39,046 nucleotides of DNA from NCBI GenBank assembly GCA_944321725.1, contig CALUMI010000025.1, forward strand, positions 1 through 39,046, in the 5' to 3' direction. Origin of the DNA: an uncultured Muribaculaceae bacterium (GTDB lineage Bacteria > Bacteroidota > Bacteroidia > Bacteroidales > Muribaculaceae). Made by a program: the position numbers and the translations under genes. Position 1 is the first letter of the stretch. Every line of letters starts with the position of its first letter. Below are positions 23,759 through 33,757 of the stretch, piece after piece. The notes below the pieces were generated by a model that was not told the origin of the DNA, made no database searches, and saw only the letters and a program-made list of their open reading frames with translations.

Positions 23759-26104
23759 TCAAAAAGGATAACCCACAGAAAAGTGCAATGCAAAATCCCT
23801 GCCAAAATCAGGATGTATCAAAGGAAAACGCTCTTGCCCTTCCGCAGGATTGACAGCTTTCATTCCGCAGTCAAGACGCAATAGAAAATAATTGAAATTC
23901 ATGCGAAGTCCGAGCCCATAGGCTACGGCTATTTGCTTATAAAATTCGTTGAATTTGAATACGCCGCCAGGCTGGTTCTCGTAGTAGCGTATTGTCCATA
24001 TATTTCCCGCGTCGATAAACGCGGCCAGCTCGAACACCCAAAACAGACGGGCACGGTATTCCAAATTTAAGTCGAGCCGTATGTCGCCGCATTGTTCCAT
24101 GAAAGAGCTTACGGAGTTGTTGCCGTTGTAGCTGCCGGGTCCGAGTGTCCGTACAGACCAACCCCTTACGCTGTTGGCTCCTCCCGAATAAAATCGTTTC
24201 TCGAAAGGCAGTATCGAAGTGTTGCCGTATGGAATTGCCACTCCTGCTCCCGCATGGAAGACGAGTGAATTGCGCCTGTCGAACGAATGATTAATCGAAT
24301 AGTCTGCGTTGAGTTTCACATATTGAGAATATTGTATTCCTAAAACTTTATAGGCGTCTGCCTCCGGATCTTTCTTTTGGTTGGTGATATGTGAAAACAG
24401 GTTCAGTATATTGCCCGCTGTTTCGATACCGGCGCGTATGGTGTAGATATTGGGCTGGTAGACAAAATTGCCTATTCCGTGAGCGTTTTTCTTGTTTGTG
24501 TAGTAGAAAGAGTAGCCGGTGCGCATTATGAAGTGATCCTCATAAGAATAGCGCAACAGCGGATTGTCAGGGGCTATTTCGTCGAGAAAAGATTCTGTGA
24601 TTTGAGGAAGATATACATAGTTGATGTCAAGGAGGTCGAACGTATGGCTAATCATGCTTCCCTGTTCTGTCCATTTGTATTTCCATCCCGCGCCGGCGAT
24701 TACGCGAGTGTATTCCGGACGTTCCTGATATGAGAAAGTTGTGCCGAACTCTGTGTTTGCGCGTATCTTTTGTCTGAAACTTTTTTTCAGGAAAGGAAAT
24801 ATGAACTTTGGAAAATTGATGTTTATCTCTCCGGAATATTCGGCATAACGGTTGTTGACTAAACCGGAAATGTCGCCTGAGATGCTCTCATAGTTTATTC
24901 CAAGTTTTCCGGTAAGCGTTTCAGAGCCTTTTGCGATATTGCGGTGCTGATATGTGGTTTCTATGCCGAATCCGAGATCTCCTTCGGAATTGGTTCCTTC
25001 CAATGATACGGAAACACTTTGAGGTTTTGCTTTTGACAGCATAATATACGTGTCGAGCCATAATTTGCCATTGTTTTCTCCTGCCGGTTCGAAACTGATA
25101 TTGATGTATTTCAATATTCCTAATCTTCCGAATGATTGGTATGTGCGGTCTACATCGGTAGAATTGTATTTTTCTCCGGCTTTGATGAAACAGTTGTCGT
25201 CGATTATCGAGGCTCTTAAATATTTTTCTTTGCCATACAGGATATTTATTCCTTTGTGGGAGAGTGTGTCCTCGTTTTGGTATTCTGAAATGTCATGGCG
25301 TTTTATCGGGTCGTAATTGGTTATCACATAAATATTTCTTATATAGAATGGCCTGTGGGCGTTGTAGCCGGCAATTCGGTTGTTTGTGTATGGTGGCATG
25401 ACGTTTACAGTCAGTTCTACGGCTTTGCTGTTTTCTGTCGTATCGGCGGTATATGTGATATATTCTTTATTGAAACCGAAATATCCTTTTTCTCGCAATC
25501 GGTTTGTGATTCCGACGCGTTCTTCTTCCATGTCATTGCGGTTGAACAGATTGCCGCTGTGGAGTATGAACTTTGAAGAGTCTGCCATTATGATATTGTT
25601 GAGGCTGTCGTCCGGAATGTTATAAGAAATGCTGTTTATATAATGTGGTATATTCGGCGTTACGTGATACTCAACTTCTATTTTTTTGTTATCCTTGATT
25701 GTGTCAACTGTCACTTCGGCGTTCATATACCCTTGATTTATCAGGGCAAGTTTGATTTGATTGGCAGACGCGTTGGTTAAATCCCGGTCATAAATCACGG
25801 GTGCCTGCCCTAATCTGCGAAGCCATTTGTTATACCATTTTGTGCTGTCTTTGCCCGACATGTTATAAATGGCTAATTGGAATTTTGCGCCTCCGAGTAT
25901 TTCATGATTTGGAATTTGTCGTAAATAGTTGCGCAGCTCTTTTTTGTTGATATTGTGGTCGTTTTTGTCGGTCACGTCGATTTTTACTTTGTTGAGCAGG
26001 AATTGCCCCTCAGGCACGTGTTTAGTTGTATTGCATGATATGAGAAATGCCAAAACCGTAAATATCACGGCTCTACATAAAAGATTATGTAATGTCGGCA
26101 ACAT
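23759..26104 (-). CDS. BamA/TamA-family outer-membrane lipoprotein (first copy)
   Basis: A 781-residue Omp85-superfamily protein. It begins with a signal ending FLISC (Cys24, lipidation site), then repeated alpha/beta segments typical of POTRA domains (about residues 35-400), then a C-terminal 16-strand-type barrel ending in GYPF with a terminal phenylalanine. The conserved L6 loop motif is GGANSVRGW at 641-649 (V-R-G-W). Proteins of this kind in Bacteroidetes are described as TamA-like or 'BamA/TamA family'; they insert or export outer-membrane proteins. The lipid anchor on the N-terminus is unlike E. coli TamA. Opposite it, starting about 160 bases away, runs the VanZ-TamB-second TamA-like operon. 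On the minus strand TATCTTCG (26137-26130) is a near-match -7 box. Confidence 0.88.
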   Translation of the reverse strand: MLPTLHNLLCRAVIFTVLAFLISCNTTKHVPEGQFLLNKVKIDVTDKNDHNINKKELRNYLRQIPNHEILGGAKFQLAIYNMSGKDSTKWYNKWLRRLGQAPVIYDRDLTNASANQIKLALINQGYMNAEVTVDTIKDNKKIEVEYHVTPNIPHYINSISYNIPDDSLNNIIMADSSKFILHSGNLFNRNDMEEERVGITNRLREKGYFGFNKEYITYTADTTENSKAVELTVNVMPPYTNNRIAGYNAHRPFYIRNIYVITNYDPIKRHDISEYQNEDTLSHKGINILYGKEKYLRASIIDDNCFIKAGEKYNSTDVDRTYQSFGRLGILKYINISFEPAGENNGKLWLDTYIMLSKAKPQSVSVSLEGTNSEGDLGFGIETTYQHRNIAKGSETLTGKLGINYESISGDISGLVNNRYAEYSGEININFPKFIFPFLKKSFRQKIRANTEFGTTFSYQERPEYTRVIAGAGWKYKWTEQGSMISHTFDLLDINYVYLPQITESFLDEIAPDNPLLRYSYEDHFIMRTGYSFYYTNKKNAHGIGNFVYQPNIYTIRAGIETAGNILNLFSHITNQKKDPEADAYKVLGIQYSQYVKLNADYSINHSFDRRNSLVFHAGAGVAIPYGNTSILPFEKRFYSGGANSVRGWSVRTLGPGSYNGNNSVSSFMEQCGDIRLDLNLEYRARLFWVFELAAFIDAGNIWTIRYYENQPGGVFKFNEFYKQIAVAYGLGLRMNFNYFLLRLDCGMKAVNPAEGQERFPLIHPDFGRDFALHFSVGYPF

Positions 26105-26122
26105 TTCTAATCACTAACAATT

Positions 26123-26137
26123 TATCTTGCGAAGATA
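26123..26137. promoter_or_regulatory. Palindrome at the -7 position of the first TamA-like gene
   Basis: TATCTT (26123-26128), GCG, and AAGATA (26132-26137) form a 6-base inverted repeat. Its minus-strand reading TATCTTCG is one base off the -7 consensus, 26 bases above the start codon. Confidence 0.3.
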
Positions 26138-26263
26138 CTACATTTAGATATAACAATAATTATATGTGCCGTTAAAAAATATTGGGTTACAGTGGCGTTG
26201 GCATGTTGAAATTTTAAGAGGCGGTACGGCGTATTATTTAAATATAATTGTGTACCTTTACAA

Positions 26264-26641
26264 ATGATGAGAGAAATGTTGTTTAAAATACCGTTTTTTG
26301 TGGCGACTGTTGTTATTATGGCACTTGTCGCTTATCTGACATTGTTTCCTGACCCTGTCCCGGAAATGTCGATAATGATACCGTATGCTGATAAGATAGT
26401 CCATTTCTTGATGTTTTTTGCTGTTGCCGCTTGCTGGCTGTTTGATTTGAGGCGTGTTTATAGAAAATATTCGATAGCTTTTACTGTTGTGATTTCATGT
26501 TGCTATGGCGGATTTATAGAACTTGCCCAAATGTGGATGGAGATGGGGCGTTCCGCCGATTGGTTTGATTTCGTTGCAGATTGTGTGGGAGTTGTCACCG
26601 GCACATGGTTTTGTTATATGTTTTTATTTAAGAAGTCTTAG
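26264..26641 (+). CDS. VanZ-like small membrane protein
   Basis: A 125-residue inner-membrane protein with four predicted membrane spans: about 8-28, 44-61, 69-88 and 103-121. The segment IPYADKIVHFLMFFAVA matches the VanZ family's D-K-x-x-H-F-x-x-F signature, and ELAQ/FIELAQMWM and the D-W-x-D-x-x-A-D-x-x-G motif (ADWFDFVADCVGV) follow. VanZ was named for teicoplanin resistance; most relatives have no known role, and no van genes are here. ATGs at 26264 and 26267 are possible. A near-consensus TACCTTTA lies at 26253-26260, four bases above the ATG, which would make the message leaderless if it is used. The TamB gene follows after 3 bases. Confidence 0.8.
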   Translation: MMREMLFKIPFFVATVVIMALVAYLTLFPDPVPEMSIMIPYADKIVHFLMFFAVAACWLFDLRRVYRKYSIAFTVVISCCYGGFIELAQMWMEMGRSADWFDFVADCVGVVTGTWFCYMFLFKKS

Positions 26642-26644
26642 ATA

Positions 26645-29600
26645 ATGGAGGAAAAGCACACAAAGACAAAGCGAAAAACCACTAATATTCTGCGCGTGGC
26701 AGTCAAATTGTTGGTCGCGATGGTTGTTGTTGTCGCATTTTTGCCGGCAACTCTTTATATTCCGGTTGTGCAAGATTTTGTTAAGTCGGTTGCTTCTGAG
26801 AAAATCTCCGAAGCGACAGGATATGGTGTGGAGATAGGCCGGTTTATGCTGAAATTTCCGATGAGGCTTTCTATTAATGATTTTCTTGTGCTGGATCAAA
26901 AGCGGGATACTATGGCGGCAGGCCGGAATATCACGTTGGATGTAAGGCTGTTGCCTTTGTTTATGGGTGATGTGGTTGTGCGCGGCATTGGGGTGGATAA
27001 TGTCGAGTACAATATGATCAGTGCTGATTCTTCGATGACGCTGTCGGCAAAAATAGATAAATTTGAATTGGGCAGAAGCACCATAGAATTATTGACTGAT
27101 GAGATACACTTGTCGGAAGCCTCGCTTGACGGGGCGGATGTTGAGCTTCTCATGGATAGCAGTAAGGCTGAGCCTGCGGAGCCGGATTCGGTGTCGGAGA
27201 TGAATTGGCTTATTGCTTTGCGAAAGCTGTCGCTTAAGAATGTGAATTACAGAATGTCGATGATGCCGGCGGTTGACAGTCTGGCAACCAATATATCGGA
27301 AGGTGAGATTGACAATATTGCAGTAAATCTTGCTGTAGGTTCTGTCAGGGTAGGCTATTTGGGGGTTGACAGTTTGTCGGCTGTGTATATAATTCCCGAT
27401 GATGAGGATGCGGAAAAATTTAACGAGGCAATGCCTGTCGACAGCATTTCTGACGGTGAAACGCCATCGAAAGATTGGACTATTATCGCGGATAGTGTAA
27501 GGTTGAACAATTCGAGGGCTTTGTATGCAAAAAAGAATGTTGTTCCGGCAGAAGGATTGGACTTCAATTATATAGAGGCAGGCAATATAAATATTGGCAT
27601 TGATGATTTTTACAGCAGAGGCTCTAAGATAAGGGTGCCTATAAGAAAAATAACGGCGGATGAGCGTAGCGGCTTGTGCGTGCGGAATGTTAGCGGAACG
27701 TTTGAGATGGATGATGACTATATCAAGGCTGATAGCTTTATTGTGCAAACTTTGTTGTCGGAAATCAAGATAAATACAGAAATCGGTGTTGGCGCGTTTG
27801 AGGGCAACGACTCTTCAAAAATAAGTTTGTCCTTTGGTTCTGACATCTCGTTGGAGGAGGTTGGGAAGATATATCCGTCGCTGCGCCCGATGCTTCATTC
27901 TATAAGCCGCGTTGACAACGCAAAGACTGACTTGCGGGTAGATGGCTCCGGGAAGAAATTGGATTTGAAAGAGTTGCGGGTAGATATCCCCGGTATTGTT
28001 TCTTTGTCGGCAAATGGACGCGCAGACAATTTATTTGATGAGAGGCAAAGGGCTGCCACTTTAAATTTGGACGGCACTCTTTCAGGCGGGGAAAAATTAA
28101 AGCATCTTGCCGGGTTGGATTCCGCTTTTTCTGTTCCGGTTGTGCGCTTGTCGGGAGGTGTTAAATATGCCGGCTCCCGTCTTGGCGCCAAGTTGTCGGC
28201 AGCTGTCGATTCCGGTAAAGTTGTGCTTGACGGGGATTGGAACATGACGGGAGAGCGTTATTCCGGCAAGTTGGCCGTCAAAGGGTTTGATATGCGCTCT
28301 TTTATGCCTTTTGGGTCAATCGGAAAGATAGATTGCCGCATGGAGGCTGCCGGAAAGGGTTATGATGTTTACGACATGTATGCGAAAGCTGAAACTTTGT
28401 TGGACAGGGTTGATTACAATGGAATTTCTTATCATAATATTTCGTTGAGAGCATTGCTTTCTGATGGTAAGTATTCTGTAGATATCGGTTCGCAAAACGA
28501 GTTTGCTGATGCCGGTTTGTCGCTTGAGGGGCATATTGCGCACGACAGGTATTTGGCGAAAATAAAAGGGTCTGTACAAAGTGTGGATCTTGCGGCAATG
28601 AATTTCTCGGAGAAACAGTTGTCTGGAAAGTTGAATATCAATGGTGTAATAAGGGCAGATGTTAAAAGGGGAGATTATCGCGGTTTTATGCGGCTGTCTG
28701 ATTTGGATGTGATTTATGGAATAGACAATTTTACGACTGACAGTATCAATATAGGATTTTCATCCGACTCTGTTAATACACGGATGCGTTTACGCAACAA
28801 AGATTTGCTGCTGAAATTCGAATCGCCCTACGGTGTGAACGCTTGGACGGATTCTTTCGTGAAATTGGCGTCGGCCATGGATACGATGCTTATTTCTCAG
28901 AGTGTCCGGATAGGGGAGCTGAAAAGTTCTCTGCCTGACTTCGCCATTGATATGGGTGCAGGCAAAGATAATATATTCTATCAATATTTAAGCTCTTCCG
29001 GAATTGATTATGACAAACTTTTCATGGATGTGGACAAGAAAGAGGATCTTAAGATGAGATCCTATGTAAGCGGTCTTGTTGCCGGGGGCGTTCAAGTCGA
29101 TACGGTATTGTTTGGCGGAGGAACAAGGGCGGATTCGTTGTTGTATAAATTGCATGTATGGAACTCTCCTAAAAATTCGGCATTGTTTAAAGTGGCAGAC
29201 TTGGAAGGCCGCATTTATGACAATAAATTTTCCGCAAATCTTCTTCAGTTCGACAAAGATGATGTGAAAGGTTTTGATTTTGGTATCGATGTGACTATGC
29301 GTGATTCTGTAGCAAGATTGCATTTGCTGCCTGAGCAGCCTGTCATAGCTTTCAGGGAATGGACATTGAACAAAGATAATTTTATTTCCTATGATTTGTC
29401 GGACGACGGATTGCAGGCTGATTTGAAAATCAAGAGTGGAGATAACAACCATATAAATATTTATACGGATGCGCCTGCCACCAAAAATAACGGTATCAAT
29501 ATCGAGCTTGCCGGAATTGAGATAGCTGATTGGCTTACTCTTTCACCATTCTCACCGCCTGTCGACGGCACATTGTCGTCTAACTTGAAAATTTATTATA

Positions 29601-31450
29601 GTGATAAGTATGTTTGGGGGAATGGAGATGTGACGGTCGACGAGTTGTTTTATGGCAAAAAGCGTATTGGTGATGTCGATTTGAAATCGAAGTTGGCCTA
29701 TGTAGGCAATACGCGTAATATTTATGCTACAATGGATATGGACGTGGATGGGAAGCAGGTGGCAACTGTCAGAGGATATCGCAATGACACTGTGCCGACA
29801 TCTGTCTACGATTTGAGAATAGGAATGCGTCAATTTCCGCTGTCGTTGCTTAACGCTTTCATGCCGGAGGGAGTGGGAGCCGCATCAGGATACATGAATG
29901 CCGGCATTAATTTTAAAGGAACTATGGAAGAGCCTGACATACGTGGATTTGTGGGATTTGATTCGGCGCGGGTTGTGTCTTCAACCTATGGGGCGCGTTT
30001 TGATTTTGATACGGTGAAAATTCCTGTTGAGAACGGTTTGATTAAATTCAATGATTACAAGCTGTATGGGGCAAACGGCAGTCCTATCGTTATTGATGGT
30101 GATTTCCAATTCCTTCCATTCGACAAAATGCAGGCCGGGCTGACCATTTCCGGAAAGAATGTGCAGGTGGTGGACAGTAAGAAATCGGGGATGGCGGAAA
30201 TTTATGGAAAAGGTTTTGCGGATGTGCATGCTGATGTGAGCGGATATTTGAATGAATTGGACGTGAAAGCGTCGTTGTCGCTGCTTTCTGGCACGGATTT
30301 GACTTATGTGATGCAGTCGGCTACAAGTGAGATTTCACAATCTTCGGATGACGGAGTAGTTGAGTTTGTGAGCTTCAATGACACTGCGAAAGTGGCACAG
30401 GCAGATACGGTTGTGCAACGCCCGTTCTCCATGCGAATAAATGCGTTATTGACGATACAGCCCAATGCGGTATTTACTGTATTTCTTTCAACAGATGGCA
30501 AAAACAGAGTTAATTTGGACGGGGAGGGCAGTCTGAGCTATTCTCAAACATATCAGGGCGATATAAATGTGACAGGTAAATATGTGATTAATGGAGGGTT
30601 TGTCAGATACACACCTCCGATGCTGTCTGAGAAATTATTTAATTTTGTAGAGGGGAGCAATGTGGTATGGACAGGTGATTTGCTTAATCCTTCATTAAAT
30701 GTAAAAGCTGTTGAAACTGTAAAGGCCAATGTGACTACAGGACAAAATACGCGGTTGGTTCCTTTTGATGTCTCTTTGAATGTGGGTAACTCATTAAATC
30801 AGCTTGATGTGTCATTCGACTTATCGACTGAGGGCGATATGACTATAGCCAACGAGCTTAGCGGCATGACGCAAGAGCAGCGTTCGGCTCAGGCTATGAA
30901 TTTGCTGCTTTATGGCACGTATTCCGGCGGTTCGACAGGGACAACCGGCGGATTGTCGGGAGAAAATATGGCTTTTTCTTTCTTGGAGTCATCTCTTAAC
31001 AAGTGGGCTGCCAATAATATTTCCGGAGTGGACTTGTCTTTTGGAATTGACCAATACGATAAAACGGTGGATGGAACCACATCCACGACAACAAGCTATT
31101 CTTATAAAATGTCGAAGAGTATTTTTGACGACAGGTTTAAAATAGTTGTTGGCGGAAATTATTCCACTGACGCTTCTGCGGAGGACAATTTGGCTCAAAA
31201 TCTATTTAATGATATATCTTTTGAGTATAAATTGAATAAAGCCGGCACAGCATATGTTAAGTTGTTCCGTCATACGGAATATGAGAGTATTCTTGAGGGA
31301 GAAATCACGGAAACAGGGGGTGGTTTCGTTTGGCGGCGGAAAATAGCGTCGTGGAGAGATATGTTCAGATTTTTCCGGTCTGGCAATAAACCGACTGATG
31401 TGGATAATAAACTTGTCACAGACAGTGTAGGCAATAAAAATCAGCAGTAA
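26645..31450 (+). CDS. tamB: TamB-like translocation/assembly protein (DUF490)
   Basis: A 1601-residue inner-membrane-anchored periplasmic protein. A single transmembrane helix (about residues 15-37) follows a lysine-rich start. The bulk is long beta-rich repeat sequence of the AsmA/TamB type, which forms a hydrophobic groove bridging inner and outer membrane for lipid transport or barrel-protein assembly. The C-terminal DUF490 domain (roughly 1150-1500) includes INVTGKYVINGGFVRYTPP, SNVVWTGDLLNPSLNV and a Gly/Ser/Thr-rich stretch (about 1420-1440), then FEYKLNKAGTAYVKLFRHTEYE. Family length in Bacteroidetes is about 1450-1700. Its neighbours fit: a VanZ-like gene 3 bases before, and a TamA-like barrel gene 1 base after, the usual TamA-TamB pairing. 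No lipobox. Confidence 0.9.
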   Translation: MEEKHTKTKRKTTNILRVAVKLLVAMVVVVAFLPATLYIPVVQDFVKSVASEKISEATGYGVEIGRFMLKFPMRLSINDFLVLDQKRDTMAAGRNITLDVRLLPLFMGDVVVRGIGVDNVEYNMISADSSMTLSAKIDKFELGRSTIELLTDEIHLSEASLDGADVELLMDSSKAEPAEPDSVSEMNWLIALRKLSLKNVNYRMSMMPAVDSLATNISEGEIDNIAVNLAVGSVRVGYLGVDSLSAVYIIPDDEDAEKFNEAMPVDSISDGETPSKDWTIIADSVRLNNSRALYAKKNVVPAEGLDFNYIEAGNINIGIDDFYSRGSKIRVPIRKITADERSGLCVRNVSGTFEMDDDYIKADSFIVQTLLSEIKINTEIGVGAFEGNDSSKISLSFGSDISLEEVGKIYPSLRPMLHSISRVDNAKTDLRVDGSGKKLDLKELRVDIPGIVSLSANGRADNLFDERQRAATLNLDGTLSGGEKLKHLAGLDSAFSVPVVRLSGGVKYAGSRLGAKLSAAVDSGKVVLDGDWNMTGERYSGKLAVKGFDMRSFMPFGSIGKIDCRMEAAGKGYDVYDMYAKAETLLDRVDYNGISYHNISLRALLSDGKYSVDIGSQNEFADAGLSLEGHIAHDRYLAKIKGSVQSVDLAAMNFSEKQLSGKLNINGVIRADVKRGDYRGFMRLSDLDVIYGIDNFTTDSINIGFSSDSVNTRMRLRNKDLLLKFESPYGVNAWTDSFVKLASAMDTMLISQSVRIGELKSSLPDFAIDMGAGKDNIFYQYLSSSGIDYDKLFMDVDKKEDLKMRSYVSGLVAGGVQVDTVLFGGGTRADSLLYKLHVWNSPKNSALFKVADLEGRIYDNKFSANLLQFDKDDVKGFDFGIDVTMRDSVARLHLLPEQPVIAFREWTLNKDNFISYDLSDDGLQADLKIKSGDNNHINIYTDAPATKNNGINIELAGIEIADWLTLSPFSPPVDGTLSSNLKIYYSDKYVWGNGDVTVDELFYGKKRIGDVDLKSKLAYVGNTRNIYATMDMDVDGKQVATVRGYRNDTVPTSVYDLRIGMRQFPLSLLNAFMPEGVGAASGYMNAGINFKGTMEEPDIRGFVGFDSARVVSSTYGARFDFDTVKIPVENGLIKFNDYKLYGANGSPIVIDGDFQFLPFDKMQAGLTISGKNVQVVDSKKSGMAEIYGKGFADVHADVSGYLNELDVKASLSLLSGTDLTYVMQSATSEISQSSDDGVVEFVSFNDTAKVAQADTVVQRPFSMRINALLTIQPNAVFTVFLSTDGKNRVNLDGEGSLSYSQTYQGDINVTGKYVINGGFVRYTPPMLSEKLFNFVEGSNVVWTGDLLNPSLNVKAVETVKANVTTGQNTRLVPFDVSLNVGNSLNQLDVSFDLSTEGDMTIANELSGMTQEQRSAQAMNLLLYGTYSGGSTGTTGGLSGENMAFSFLESSLNKWAANNISGVDLSFGIDQYDKTVDGTTSTTTSYSYKMSKSIFDDRFKIVVGGNYSTDASAEDNLAQNLFNDISFEYKLNKAGTAYVKLFRHTEYESILEGEITETGGGFVWRRKIASWRDMFRFFRSGNKPTDVDNKLVTDSVGNKNQQ

Positions 31451-31451
31451 T

Positions 31452-33752
31452 ATGAATAAGAGGATATATTATATATTTGTTTTTGTATGCTTTGTCTTAT
31501 TTGCCGTGTCGTGTTCCACCACATCGCGGCTCGGCGAAGGTGAGGTGCTTTATACAGGTGTTAAGAAACTGAGGATAAATGTGCCTGATACGGTTGATGT
31601 GCCGGATGGTGTCACTTCCAATATAAAGGCGACTATTAATGTGAAGCCGAACAATTCGCTGTATTCACCGTATATCCGTCATCCATTTCCTTTGGGTTTA
31701 TGGTTGTATAACCATTGGTCGGAAGATGAAAAAGGCATAAAGGGCTGGATTTATAGGAAATTTGTCGAACAGCCTGTTTTGATGTCGGATGTGCGTCCTG
31801 ATTTGCGGATGAAAATGGTAGAAGACATGTTGGCAAAAAATGGTTTTTTTGGAGCCACAACATCTTATGAGTTGCTTTATGATAAGCGTAATCCCAAGAA
31901 AGCGCGTGTTAATTATACGGTCAATATGCCTGTGCCAAAGTGCATAGCAGAGATTCGCCTGCTTAATGACTCTACTGAAATATCTGATTTGATAAATAAG
32001 ATTGTAAAAAAGGACAGCTATTTGAAAATCGGTGCTTTATTTTGTACGGATTCTCTTTCCGATGTGAGGAATAAAGTAGCGGACAGGTTGCGTAACAGAG
32101 GCTATTATTTTTTCCGTCCGGAATATTTGACTTTTAAGGCAGATTCTACCATTTATCCCGGCGACATAGCTTTACAAATGGAATATGGTAAAATGGTGCC
32201 TGACAAAGCGTTGAGAAAATACGTGGTAGGGAATGTCACCACTTTGGTGCTTCGTAATGACGGAAAAGGGTATGCAGACACTTTAAAAACGAAAAAGGGT
32301 ACGGTAATACAGATGAAACCTTCCAAATTGCGTGAGGATTTGATTCCATCTTGTATCACATTGCGGAAAGGGCAGGAGATGAAGGTGCGCGCTTTGAGCA
32401 ACACCCAATCGTATCTGTCGAGATTAGGAATATTCAACAGTATATCTTTGACTGTAACGCCTTTGGATTCGGTCAGGACTGATTCGTTGGATGTAGATAT
32501 TGTTTGCCGTTTTGACACTCCGTTGGAAACCCAGTTTGAAGTAAACCTTACATCAAAATCCAACAGTTATTTGGGACCGGGACTGTCGTATGGCATAACT
32601 AACCGGAATATTTTCGGAGGTGCCGAAAGGCTTTCATTGAATTTAAACGGCTCTTATGAATGGCAAATAGGAAAAATAGACAATGGAGAAAAGCGTTCTA
32701 AGTTCAGCTCCTATGAGATAGGGCTTGATATGGAACTCGCTTTTCCGCGCCTTTTGGCTCCAAAATTCATGAAGGCGATAAAGCGGGAGATGAGCTGGAC
32801 GAGAATTACGCTTGGTGGCGACATAATGAACCGTCCGCATTTTTTCCGGATGGTGCAAGTCAATGCCGGAATAAATTATGATTGGATGTCGTCAAGATTT
32901 TCTAAAAATCAGGTGACATTGTTTGAGCTGAAATATAACAAACTGCTCAGGACAACCGCTGAATTTGAAGCGACTATGGCTGAAAACTATGCGATAGCGC
33001 AGAGCTTTCAAGACCAATTTATTCCGAAATTGAGTTATACATACACTTACGACAGAGGATTCCGCCATGACAGAAAGCATATCACGTTTCAAGCGTCGAT
33101 AATCGACGGTGGCAATATTTTTTCCGGGTTGTGGGGGCTTGCAGGTGTTGACGGTCAGAAGAATTTGTTTGGCACCCCGTTCTCACAGTTTGTAAAAGGT
33201 ACGGTACAACTGATTTATTCTCATAAAATACGCGGGGATCATAAGATTGTAGGCAGAGTCTATACGGGTGCGGCTCATGCTTACGGCAATTCTTCGGAGG
33301 TTCCGTATACAGAACAGTTTTATATAGGTGGCGCAAATTCATTAAGGGCGTTTGCCGTGCGTTCGATAGGCCCAGGCAGTTATCATTCGGAGCGGGAAAT
33401 GAGCAATGGGTATTATGACCAGACAGGTACTTTCCGGTTTGAGATGAATCTTGAGTATCGTTTTCCTATTGCCGGGATGCTTAAAGGAGCTGTTTTTATG
33501 GATGCCGGTAATATTTGGCTGTTGAAAGACGACCCTATGCGACCCGGTGGAAAATTGAACGCTTCTACTTTTTTTAAAGATTTGGCATTGGGCACAGGTA
33601 TAGGGTTGAGATTCGACATTGGTATGATTGTTGTGCGTGGCGATTTGGGCATTGGGTTGCATTTGCCGTATGCCACAGACAAAAAAGGATATTATAATTT
33701 GAATTTTAAGGACAGTTTGGCTTTTAATCTTGCAATAGGCTATCCGTTTTGA
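31452..33752 (+). CDS. tamA: BamA/TamA-family outer-membrane lipoprotein (second copy)
   Basis: A 766-residue Omp85-type protein that starts one base after the tamB stop. Lipobox FAVSC gives Cys21 as the lipid anchor. POTRA-like domains occupy about residues 35-400. The barrel ends in GYPF with a terminal phenylalanine, as in the first copy. The L6 motif reads GGANSLRAF (626-634), with Ala in place of the Gly of V-R-G-[FYW]. Tight coupling to tamB suggests it is the TamA partner in outer-membrane assembly. It converges with the DUF454 gene, leaving a 5-base gap. The gene symbol is by context and homology type, not proven orthology. Confidence 0.88.
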   Translation: MNKRIYYIFVFVCFVLFAVSCSTTSRLGEGEVLYTGVKKLRINVPDTVDVPDGVTSNIKATINVKPNNSLYSPYIRHPFPLGLWLYNHWSEDEKGIKGWIYRKFVEQPVLMSDVRPDLRMKMVEDMLAKNGFFGATTSYELLYDKRNPKKARVNYTVNMPVPKCIAEIRLLNDSTEISDLINKIVKKDSYLKIGALFCTDSLSDVRNKVADRLRNRGYYFFRPEYLTFKADSTIYPGDIALQMEYGKMVPDKALRKYVVGNVTTLVLRNDGKGYADTLKTKKGTVIQMKPSKLREDLIPSCITLRKGQEMKVRALSNTQSYLSRLGIFNSISLTVTPLDSVRTDSLDVDIVCRFDTPLETQFEVNLTSKSNSYLGPGLSYGITNRNIFGGAERLSLNLNGSYEWQIGKIDNGEKRSKFSSYEIGLDMELAFPRLLAPKFMKAIKREMSWTRITLGGDIMNRPHFFRMVQVNAGINYDWMSSRFSKNQVTLFELKYNKLLRTTAEFEATMAENYAIAQSFQDQFIPKLSYTYTYDRGFRHDRKHITFQASIIDGGNIFSGLWGLAGVDGQKNLFGTPFSQFVKGTVQLIYSHKIRGDHKIVGRVYTGAAHAYGNSSEVPYTEQFYIGGANSLRAFAVRSIGPGSYHSEREMSNGYYDQTGTFRFEMNLEYRFPIAGMLKGAVFMDAGNIWLLKDDPMRPGGKLNASTFFKDLALGTGIGLRFDIGMIVVRGDLGIGLHLPYATDKKGYYNLNFKDSLAFNLAIGYPF

Positions 33753-33757
33753 TAACG

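Noticed and set aside
26264..26641. Glycopeptide-resistance function for the VanZ-like gene
   Set aside because: No vanA/H/X/S/R genes nearby; VanZ-like proteins are widespread and the context is envelope assembly.
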